A stretch of 64,000 bases of DNA. Origin: a virus. Position 1 is the first letter of the stretch, and each line of letters starts with the position of its first letter. The notes below the pieces were generated by a model. That model was not told the origin of the DNA. It worked only from the letters and a program-made list of their open reading frames with translations, and made no database searches. Positions 57,901-64,000 of this stretch are shown piece after piece. A program made the position numbers and the translations under genes. The DNA lies in the IMG/VR virus record IMGVR_UViG_3300047287_000420, positions 20,286 to 84,285 of that record; one strand, given 5' to 3'.

Positions 57901-58704
57901 TTAGATTTTAGTGCCGGGGCTGAATGTGCGCACCATATTACGCACACCTTCACCAAGCACACCATATACAGATCCGTAATTCGGAGCGTAACGCAACGAT
58001 TTACCTCTGTAACTATTACGAGCCGGCGAACCCATCTGGCCAGGGACGCCCGTATACCTTGTTTCGGTAAGGGACTGGCAGTAGACGGGATAGTGATAAA
58101 CCCAGGCAGCACGAGACCCGGAGGTGTCGTTCGTGGGGTTTGTCAGAGTAGGTGACTGATTTGTGGGATGGGTAACCCCACCACCGGTGATGCCACCGCC
58201 ATCAATCGTGTTGTCGTTTGAGCTAGGTGTCTGGAACGGGCTATAAAGCTGGTTGTCCGGTATCTGTTCGCCGTACCAAGTGTGCGTGCCAAAGTTCCTG
58301 AGACCTGGCCGTGGCCCGAAAGCAGTTTGAACAGTCGCGTTAGCAGTGCTGTATAGACCTTGTGCTCTGAAACCAACGTAAGTATCTAAAAGCCCAGAAG
58401 CGTGAGGAAGCGTATTTTCGTAGTTTGTCCAATAACCAGATACGGCAGGCGGAACGGCTCTCCACTCAGTAGTGAAGTAACCGCTCAAGTTCGGAGGACC
58501 TACAGGAATACGCCCAAAGTCGGCTCCCTGATCATCAACTCCGTACCAAGTCTGAGTGAAACCTAGAGGCGTAACATATCCACTAGATACAACCAGATAA
58601 GTATCGGTTAAATCAAGATTATCACCCGTACGTTGCGGACCAGATTGAATAGGGTGGTACAGATTTTTGTCGTACTTCCAATTCGTCTGCGGCGTATACA
58701 CCAT
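57901..58704 (-). CDS. Virion protein upstream of the capsid gene
   Basis: 267 residues, Tyr/Asn/Pro-rich (KYDKNLYHPIQSGPQRTGDN at the start). A Shine-Dalgarno GGAGTG lies seven bases before the ATG. Unrecognised; perhaps a minor capsid or spike protein. Confidence 0.68.
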   Translation of the reverse strand: MVYTPQTNWKYDKNLYHPIQSGPQRTGDNLDLTDTYLVVSSGYVTPLGFTQTWYGVDDQGADFGRIPVGPPNLSGYFTTEWRAVPPAVSGYWTNYENTLPHASGLLDTYVGFRAQGLYSTANATVQTAFGPRPGLRNFGTHTWYGEQIPDNQLYSPFQTPSSNDNTIDGGGITGGGVTHPTNQSPTLTNPTNDTSGSRAAWVYHYPVYCQSLTETRYTGVPGQMGSPARNSYRGKSLRYAPNYGSVYGVLGEGVRNMVRTFSPGTKI

Positions 58705-58768
58705 GATGACACTCCGAATAATTTAATTTTACTTGGTCTAAAATATTTAAGAGCTTTTAACAGGGCGA

Positions 58769-59107
58769 ATGTCCTCGCAGATAGAGAGAGCCCTGACGAT
58801 GTTTTTTGAGGATCCTGAAGCTTCTATAGCCTGTTTCTCAGGATCAATTACAGAAAGTTTGACGCACCCACGCGGAATTAAAAAAGTAATTCCTTACTTA
58901 ATCAAAGCTTCCATCGTCGGCTGGATGCTCGCTACGTTTGTAAGTCCAGCAATCGAGGAGCGATTCAAACTAACGAAGAACGAGTCAATCGCTACTTCTT
59001 TCATAATTGGATACGCCGGCATTCGGATACTGGCCGCTGCCGAACGTCTCGCAGAGAAAGAATTAGAAAGACGCGTAGGTACTAATAAAGACGACGAGAT
59101 CAGCTAA
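58769..59107 (+). CDS. Membrane protein, candidate holin
   Basis: 112 residues with two membrane segments at about residues 44-62 (YLIKASIVGWMLATFVSPAI) and 74-93 (SIATSFIIGYAGIRILAAA), then a charged tail (ERLAEKELERRVG). This layout suits a two-segment holin. It stands alone on the plus strand inside the head gene block. Confidence 0.62.
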   Translation: MSSQIERALTMFFEDPEASIACFSGSITESLTHPRGIKKVIPYLIKASIVGWMLATFVSPAIEERFKLTKNESIATSFIIGYAGIRILAAAERLAEKELERRVGTNKDDEIS

Positions 59108-59237
59108 TAACTATTGATTCATCAAAAATTTCAGACTTTTCAGCGGCAGGTGCGGATTCTTGCTCGACCGGCGTGGAAACTTCTTCTTTCTTTTGCTCGA
59201 CAGGAGTTTTCCGGCGGCGATCTGTAAGCGTATGCAC
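59100..59237 (-). CDS. Small charged protein (45 aa)
   Basis: 45 residues from GTG 59237: basic start (LTDRRRKTPVEQKKEE) and acidic end. It lies between the scaffold terminator and the holin-like gene, overlapping the latter by 8 nt on the other strand. Modest support. Confidence 0.45.
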   Translation of the reverse strand: MHTLTDRRRKTPVEQKKEEVSTPVEQESAPAAEKSEIFDESIVIS

Positions 59238-59269
59238 GGCAGTAAACCTTTTGTTTAAAGAATAGCAAG

Positions 59270-59293
59270 AAAAAAGCCCTCATTTCTGAGGGC
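59270..59293 (-). terminator. Rho-independent terminator after the scaffold gene
   Basis: On the minus strand: GCCCTCA-GAAA-TGAGGGC, a seven-pair stem with a GAAA loop, followed by six T. It lies 29 nt after the scaffold stop codon. Confidence 0.9.
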
Positions 59294-59321
59294 TTATCAA
59301 GACCTTGGCTTTCTCAGTCTA

Positions 59322-60245
59322 TCAAGCAGGATCCATGAAGAGGAGCTTGCTGCGAAGTGCTTCAGGACCCATTTGGCTCAGGTAACGCCAAGCGTTCTCA
59401 GGGCTGCGGTTCATGACTTCGCTGAACTGATTCCACTGTTGCTCAGGCTGTGTACCAGCAGTGGAACCGCCGGCACCTGCAGGAGGAGCGGGCATGTCAT
59501 AGCGGGGTTGATAAGCCTCAGCTTGCTGGTAACCGTAGGAGTTATCACCGTCGATATCCACGGGGACAACTTCAGTGAAATAACGATCAGTGTAGTTAGC
59601 CAGGTGATCAGGATCAGTCAGGATGGTTTGCATCGCATCGTGGCGAGCAGTAAGAACATCCAGCTGCTGAGCCTGCTCTACCAGGAGATCCTCAAGAGAA
59701 CAAGCGTACTGATTGAGGATGCCAGGAGCTTCGATACCGAAGTGACTAACGACCTCGGCGGTTACGGGGCTTACGCTCGTTTGCGGGGCCGTAGAAGTTT
59801 GCGAGGAAGTTTGGGTCGGAGAGGCGCTGGTAGGCCAGGTCTGCGCTGCCTGCTGTTCCTGGTAAGCCCAGGGTTGGGCCTGTAAATTCTGACTGCTCAG
59901 TTGAGTAGCCAGTTGCTGAGTTGCCTGGTAAGGCGACTGTTGAACCTGGCTGGGGGACTGAGAGTTCACCTGCGATAGCACCCGCTCCAGGGTACCCATC
60001 GCCGCTTCCCAGGGATTGCTGGGGGAGGATTGCGACGTTAACTGGTTGTACTGGCTGTTGATAGAAGGGTCCGTAGCCGGTGCCACCTGCGACGGCGGTT
60101 GGGCTGTAGGAACCGAAGCTACCGCCGGGGTAGAGGTTTGCGCCACCCACTGCGGGTAGGCGGTTGAGCCCTGGTCCGAAGTTACCGCCGGGGCTACCGC
60201 CGGGGAGACCGGGCTCGGGATCGAAGCTTGGATCTGCTGGCTCAT
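59322..60245 (-). CDS. Scaffold-like protein overlapping the portal gene
   Basis: 307 residues if started at ATG 60245. The first 166 residues are Gln/Ser/Pro-rich and are encoded in a second frame across the last 500 nt of the portal gene. Within them, NPWEAAMGTLERVLSQV near residue 77 looks like a real helix. From about residue 167 (HFGIEAPGILNQYACSLEDL, then QTILTDPDHLANYTDRYF) the sequence resembles cyanophage scaffold proteins, and the place between portal and capsid fits. An alternative start at ATG 59999 would shorten the overlap to 254 nt. No Shine-Dalgarno sequence at either. Confidence 0.75.
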   Translation of the reverse strand: MSQQIQASIPSPVSPAVAPAVTSDQGSTAYPQWVAQTSTPAVASVPTAQPPSQVAPATDPSINSQYNQLTSQSSPSNPWEAAMGTLERVLSQVNSQSPSQVQQSPYQATQQLATQLSSQNLQAQPWAYQEQQAAQTWPTSASPTQTSSQTSTAPQTSVSPVTAEVVSHFGIEAPGILNQYACSLEDLLVEQAQQLDVLTARHDAMQTILTDPDHLANYTDRYFTEVVPVDIDGDNSYGYQQAEAYQPRYDMPAPPAGAGGSTAGTQPEQQWNQFSEVMNRSPENAWRYLSQMGPEALRSKLLFMDPA

Positions 60246-61971
60246 AGCTACCCGAGTAAGTTAGTTCTTCCGCGAGGTGGTCGAATGTCCTGTAAAGGAG
60301 CGGAGTTATGTTCAGTCTAGGATCAGCCGCAAGTGGCTGATTAGGCGCAAGTGGATGCGGCGACTGCAACATCTGGCTTAATAATACCAGAAATTGTTGC
60401 ATTGCTGATTGTGTCTGTTGCACCATGCGGAAGGGGAAACCCTTCAACATTTCAGCTCGCTCAGAGTCAGTTTTCTCAGGAAAAAGGAATTTAAGAGCTT
60501 CGATGCTGTCCACACCAAGCTCTTGTAAGTTACGTACAACGATGGACTTCTGGTTTATATCGTAAGCGGTATCTTCATAGACATCGCCCTGATATCGGTA
60601 CGTAACAGTCCGATCCCCGTCTTCAGGAAGCCCGATAACTCCGGGCGGAACCTTATTTTCCTGGAGAGCTAACTGAATAGTCTGAGTAACTTTCGCCTCA
60701 AACTTAGCTAACGCGTTTTGATATTTCTCAATATTTTCTTCGGTTTGTTCCTTAGGCGGCTTGGGCTCTTTTAAGCCAGCAGCTGCAATAAAGGACTCAC
60801 GGAAAATAACTTCCTGGTGATAGATCATCATCTCTAAGAGACGATTGAATCCATACGTAAGGAAACTTTTGTTCTTCCGAAGAGCCGTGGCTTGAGCCCG
60901 ACCCATCAAGCCTTTAATTTCCGTGGCGGTAGCACCAGCAGAAATCGAAATTTCATCCACACCGCCTAAGGCTGTGCGGATTTCTTCGCGTAAAAGAAGG
61001 GCGTACCGGTTCATATCCCCGTTAACGGGGTCCGGCGTCATGTAACCGACTCGGTCAGACGGCTCAACGTTGGCAATAATGCGCGGAACACGCAAACCAC
61101 CGCCCATGCTCGAGCCAAAAGGCTCACTTACTCGAGTCGAGGGGCTGTCGACACCAGCAAAACCACTCTGACTGCTGATTGTGGGCCGGAAAGTGCTCTG
61201 AGCATCGCTAGCTTCGACCAGATCACTCCGTGGACGCGAACTAATCAGCGTTGGGTTGCCAAAAAACTCAATATTTTTGGCGATATTGCGCGTCAGCTCG
61301 TCATGTAAGCAAATTTGCTCCATAAAAGGGTCAAATTCGCCTTCACCTTCGGTACCACTGGCGTTCGGCTTGTTTAAAACCTCAACAGCGGGAATAAAAC
61401 CGAGCGTATTGGGTCTTTTTTTGGCTGGAGTAAGAACAGCACCGGGCTCTAGATCGAAACTCAGTTCGGTGTCGGTCTCAACCTCACTAATTTCATCCGC
61501 AGTAATAGTCAAGCGCACGTAGCGCTTGTTCTGTCCGTAAGAATTACTAGGTAAACCTAAGTTTGCATTCTTTACCTTATAGCTATAGACGATAATGACT
61601 TCTTCTACGTTACCGTTAACGTCATGATACACACGATATTGATTTTTATTAAAGAAATAAATCTGATATTTAAGCTTTGGATCTGGACGGAAGTAGAAAA
61701 GACCGCAACCGTCGATTAAAAAGTTGCGAATAATCGCAGGAAAACGAATATCTAACTTATTTAAAGCAATTATGTCTTCTAAAAATCGTGTACGACTTTT
61801 AAAAGTATCTTGATCACAATAAAAAGCCAGACCCTTCTTAATCATCAGAAGAGTCATTTGCTGAAGATGGCTTAAGACAACCATCGTCGAAGCTTGATTG
61901 CTTCGATCCTGAGTGCGCGAGGCCTCTAAGATTTCAGTAAATCTTTTTCGTGTTTCGGTCGAGCTGGCCAT
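59746..61971 (-). CDS. Portal protein
   Basis: 741 residues. The body (FLIDGCGLFYFRPDPKLKYQ near residue 85, GATATEIKGLMGRAQATALR near 340, then FLTYGFNRLLEMMIYHQEV) is typical of cyanophage portal proteins. The last 165 residues are Gly/Pro/Gln-rich and coincide exactly with the two-frame overlap with the scaffold gene; they end in NERKPRNRRGR. The portal forms the DNA entry ring of the capsid. Confidence 0.85.
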   Translation of the reverse strand: MASSTETRKRFTEILEASRTQDRSNQASTMVVLSHLQQMTLLMIKKGLAFYCDQDTFKSRTRFLEDIIALNKLDIRFPAIIRNFLIDGCGLFYFRPDPKLKYQIYFFNKNQYRVYHDVNGNVEEVIIVYSYKVKNANLGLPSNSYGQNKRYVRLTITADEISEVETDTELSFDLEPGAVLTPAKKRPNTLGFIPAVEVLNKPNASGTEGEGEFDPFMEQICLHDELTRNIAKNIEFFGNPTLISSRPRSDLVEASDAQSTFRPTISSQSGFAGVDSPSTRVSEPFGSSMGGGLRVPRIIANVEPSDRVGYMTPDPVNGDMNRYALLLREEIRTALGGVDEISISAGATATEIKGLMGRAQATALRKNKSFLTYGFNRLLEMMIYHQEVIFRESFIAAAGLKEPKPPKEQTEENIEKYQNALAKFEAKVTQTIQLALQENKVPPGVIGLPEDGDRTVTYRYQGDVYEDTAYDINQKSIVVRNLQELGVDSIEALKFLFPEKTDSERAEMLKGFPFRMVQQTQSAMQQFLVLLSQMLQSPHPLAPNQPLAADPRLNITPLLYRTFDHLAEELTYSGSYEPADPSFDPEPGLPGGSPGGNFGPGLNRLPAVGGANLYPGGSFGSYSPTAVAGGTGYGPFYQQPVQPVNVAILPQQSLGSGDGYPGAGAIAGELSVPQPGSTVALPGNSATGYSTEQSEFTGPTLGLPGTAGSADLAYQRLSDPNFLANFYGPANERKPRNRRGR

Positions 61972-62003
61972 TTATACGCACGAATGAGGAGACCCAAAAA
62001 GGA

Positions 62004-62162
62004 TCAGTTACGGAAAGTGCTTTCCTTAGCTTTACGAGCTTTAGCCACGGCTCGCTTACGCGTGGCAGAAGAACCAGAAATTTCTTGACCACTAGGAGCT
62101 TTTTTGGCCTCCCGGTCGGCTGCGAACTTCTTCAGAAGCTCCGCAGGCATATTATTCGCCAT
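62004..62162 (-). CDS. Small basic protein (52 aa)
   Basis: 52 residues from ATG 62162: MPAELLKKFAADREAKKAPS then ATRKRAVAKARKAK. It lies between the glycosyltransferase, which it overlaps by 11 nt, and the portal gene, 32 nt away. Likely virion-linked; function unknown. Confidence 0.65.
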   Translation of the reverse strand: MANNMPAELLKKFAADREAKKAPSGQEISGSSATRKRAVAKARKAKESTFRN

Positions 62163-62967
62163 CTGGGAGAAGGTACTTTTTGACTCTTTCCAGTTTAACC
62201 GCTTCCTCGGGTAAATCTCCGATGGAATAATAGGTAATCAAATGATCCTCACGACCCAACATATCTGTACTGCCTTCATTAGGTTCAAACTCATCGCACA
62301 TTTTCTGAACTTCTGGCTTATCCCAGATGTAATATTCAGCTATAGAGCGCAATTTTGTACGACGCTTATCTGAATCTCCCATCCAGCTCAGGTGCCAACC
62401 TGCGTCACGCGTACCAAAATACAAATTATCTTGGCTGGCACGCATAGAAGACAAAGTGCCTAGCTCTTTTAACTGCTTAACAGTACTCACAACGCCACAG
62501 CGCCAGTCAAATAACTCTCCCTCGGGAGACACAAGCTGTCGATCTGCGCGTCCATAGTGCATCGACATGCTCAGTCGCACTATTTTATCCGTGTTATTTC
62601 GTACAGTTTCCAGTAATTTTGGGAATCGCTTGGGGTTAGCTATCTCGTCGCAGTCAGAGCAAATAAAAACTGTGTCGTCAGGCATCATGTGAAGCCCGAC
62701 GCCTAAAGCATCTCGTTGACCTCGTTCGCGAATCCAAGGATCTGGAGCCTCCTCATACGACGGAAGCTCAACGTGAAGAACCTGAATCTTGTCCTCGTTA
62801 AGACCGAGTTCGCGGATGGTGTCTAAACACGTAAAAGGTTTTTCCTCGCCACGATGCGTTCGATTTGCATCGGTAATTAAAAAACCGTCAACATGATCCT
62901 CTAGTGTCTTGATGCGTAACTCAAGAATTTCCCGCTCGTTAAAGTACGGAAACGCGTCGATGAGCAC
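62152..62967 (-). CDS. Family 17-type glycosyltransferase
   Basis: 271 residues. LIDAFPYFNEREILELRIKT, GFLITDANRTHRGEEKPF and FICSDCDEIANPKRFP match GT17 (beta-1,4-N-acetylglucosaminyltransferase-like) proteins, with the SDxDE metal motif near residue 103. It lies in the head gene block and may glycosylate virion proteins or host sugars. Confidence 0.85.
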   Translation of the reverse strand: MLIDAFPYFNEREILELRIKTLEDHVDGFLITDANRTHRGEEKPFTCLDTIRELGLNEDKIQVLHVELPSYEEAPDPWIRERGQRDALGVGLHMMPDDTVFICSDCDEIANPKRFPKLLETVRNNTDKIVRLSMSMHYGRADRQLVSPEGELFDWRCGVVSTVKQLKELGTLSSMRASQDNLYFGTRDAGWHLSWMGDSDKRRTKLRSIAEYYIWDKPEVQKMCDEFEPNEGSTDMLGREDHLITYYSIGDLPEEAVKLERVKKYLLPDGE

Positions 62968-62997
62968 TAGAGTCTAATGAGCTAGCAATATGGTAGC

Positions 62998-63291
62998 TCA
63001 ATCTCGTTCTTGCAGGTACTTTGCGACTTTGTGTTTAGCCCGCATTAACGAGCTGCCGTTATTTTGCTCCAGAATGCTCCCACCGTCAGGCTCCATTCCG
63101 GTGTACTGATCGTTGGGAGGAGCAGGTGCTTCCGGCGCGGGCGAGTAGTTGTAATCAGTCTCCTCATCATTCAAGATTTGAGCAAATGCGCTCGAGGAGG
63201 GTGCGTTTGCTTGCCGCTGTGCATCAGCAGCTTGCATGTTCATTTGGTATGCCTTAGCAAAACCAAAACCAGCTCTTGCGTAAGGATCCAT
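62998..63291 (-). CDS. Hypothetical virion-block protein
   Basis: 97 residues, Gln/Ala-rich start and Pro-rich middle (SPAPEAPAPPNDQ), basic C-terminus. One base overlaps the gene before it. Unrecognised. Confidence 0.68.
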   Translation of the reverse strand: MDPYARAGFGFAKAYQMNMQAADAQRQANAPSSSAFAQILNDEETDYNYSPAPEAPAPPNDQYTGMEPDGGSILEQNNGSSLMRAKHKVAKYLQERD

Positions 63292-63575
63292 TAGTAAAGA
63301 ACGAAAACGCCTTGAACACTACCGCTAATCATAGCAGTACAAGCAATAGGTATTAAAGTATTACCTTCTAAGTTAACCGCAGTAGACTGCTGTCCAGGAG
63401 CATCAGATAGTTCAACAGTCAAATAATCTTTAGAGTTTTGGGATTTGGCTTCGATAAAGATAGCCCGACAAGTGGCAAAGTTTTTCCGACCTAAAGCTGG
63501 TGCCCAACCAAATCCACTCGCATAAGGCAAAGCAGCAGACTGGCTGTATACAGATCCGAAAGCGCGGATATCCAT
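63291..63575 (-). CDS. Small beta-rich virion protein
   Basis: 94 residues with alternating strands (KDYLTVELSDAPGQQSTAVN) typical of small virion decoration proteins. Unrecognised. Confidence 0.68.
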   Translation of the reverse strand: MDIRAFGSVYSQSAALPYASGFGWAPALGRKNFATCRAIFIEAKSQNSKDYLTVELSDAPGQQSTAVNLEGNTLIPIACTAMISGSVQGVFVLY

Positions 63576-63599
63576 TCGAAAAGATGATTTTGTTCTAGT

Positions 63600-63890
63600 T
63601 TAACGCGGCTCCTGGTTTTTCTCTAAGTAACCAATCAACCTATCTAAATACCACCGGGCTTTTTTCAGGTCTTCTAAACCGTTTTTATGTCGCTCGCGAG
63701 AGACATACTTCAGTACGTTTAACTTATAACCACCTCGTATCTCTTCATCTGTCAGACACGACTCCATGTAGTCGATGGTCTCGATAGTTCCGTGGGTGTA
63801 GTGATGAGGGTGGTTAACGGGATCAGGAGTGGGGCCCACGGTTGAAAGCTGTGGGCCTCCTTCCAGATTCTCGAAACTGCTTAACTGCAT
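63600..63890 (-). CDS. DUF3310 protein (SaV-like)
   Basis: 96 residues. VNHPHHYTHGTIETIDYMES near residue 25 and LNVLKYVSRERHKNGLEDLK near 57, then ARWYLDRLI are the DUF3310 signature, common in phages and once linked to nucleotide kinases. Function not settled. Confidence 0.88.
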   Translation of the reverse strand: MQLSSFENLEGGPQLSTVGPTPDPVNHPHHYTHGTIETIDYMESCLTDEEIRGGYKLNVLKYVSRERHKNGLEDLKKARWYLDRLIGYLEKNQEPR

Positions 63891-63949
63891 TCTTGGGTTA
63901 GACCTGGAGATACAGCAGTTTACGGTGCGTTATCGGTAGAAGTCGATTA

Positions 63950-64000
63950 CTACTTCCGGCCGCCGCCACGGTTGCCGCCACCGCCGCCGCCGCCACCGCC
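63950..64000 (-). CDS. C-terminus of a Gly-rich protein, cut by the window edge
   Basis: The last 16 codons are a run of glycines followed by NRGGGRK and two stops (TAG, TAA). Such an ending is typical of cyanobacterial RRM RNA-binding proteins and of some SSBs. Only the tail is visible, so the family is inferred. Confidence 0.5.
   Translation of the reverse strand, partial: GGGGGGGGGNRGGGRK

Noticed and set aside
1-64000. tRNA genes, integrase, photosystem genes, terminase
   Set aside because: I looked for cloverleaf ends, tyrosine or serine recombinase motifs, psbA/psbD and large terminase motifs and saw none; terminase is probably outside the window.

Overview
The window looks like most of the genome of a tailed bacteriophage that infects a cyanobacterium (a cyanophage). 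It has a left arm of small plus-strand genes, a plus-strand DNA replication module, and a long mostly minus-strand virion block with a portal, an overlapping scaffold-like gene, a HK97-type major capsid protein, collagen-like and other fibres, and two virion or lysis peptidoglycan hydrolases. The cyanobacterial host is inferred from an NblA-like phycobilisome-degradation protein on the minus strand at 20.1-20.3 kb, several small proteins that look to me like families seen in marine picocyanobacteria and their phages, a cyanobacterial-looking cell-wall peptidase domain, and a Gly-rich C-terminus at the right edge that resembles cyanobacterial RNA-binding proteins. I see no integrase, tRNA, CRISPR array, RNA polymerase, photosystem gene or terminase in the window. 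No sheath or long tape-measure gene is visible, which suggests a short tail, but the window is not the whole genome.

Layout. 0.47-8.6 kb: about 30 tightly packed plus-strand genes, mostly unknown. Among them is a set of exported cell-wall proteins (RlpA-like, SH3-like, L,D-transpeptidase) and a dCTP deaminase. Most of these genes have no Shine-Dalgarno sequence; several starts sit in a recurring TGATCATG box. 8.8-13.3 kb: after a good promoter come a coiled-coil gene, a 403-residue unknown, a 46-residue unknown, a MoxR-type AAA+ ATPase and a VWA/MIDAS protein, all translationally coupled. 13.4-25.4 kb: replication module with family A DNA polymerase, SSB-like protein, methyltransferase-like protein lacking its catalytic motif, RecB-like nuclease and a primase-SF3 helicase. 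The nblA-like gene lies inside it on the opposite strand. 25.5-26.3 kb: small plus genes, one behind a structured leader.

26.3-64 kb: mostly minus strand. In the direction of transcription (right to left): small virion genes, a GT17-type glycosyltransferase, portal, scaffold, capsid, further virion proteins, an internal lysozyme, fibres with collagen-like repeats beside a GT4 glycosyltransferase, small basic proteins, a two-domain endolysin, a homing endonuclease and ThyX. Plus-strand islands interrupt it: 58.8 kb (holin-like), 48.5-49.3 kb (HTH protein and Dps-like ferritin), 43.0-45.7 kb (zinc/HTH regulators and a second methyltransferase-like protein), 32.2 kb (holin-like) and 30.6 kb.

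How the genes fit together. dCTP deaminase and ThyX would supply dTMP; primase-helicase, polymerase, SSB and nuclease would copy DNA; NblA would redirect host antenna protein to degradation; Dps would bind DNA or oxidise iron; exported wall enzymes could modify the infected cell; endolysin plus holin candidates would release virions. The features I would look at first are the 500-nt two-frame overlap of portal and scaffold, the nblA-like gene head-to-head with a degenerate methyltransferase, the MoxR/VWA cluster, the Dps gene and the paired zinc-HTH proteins.
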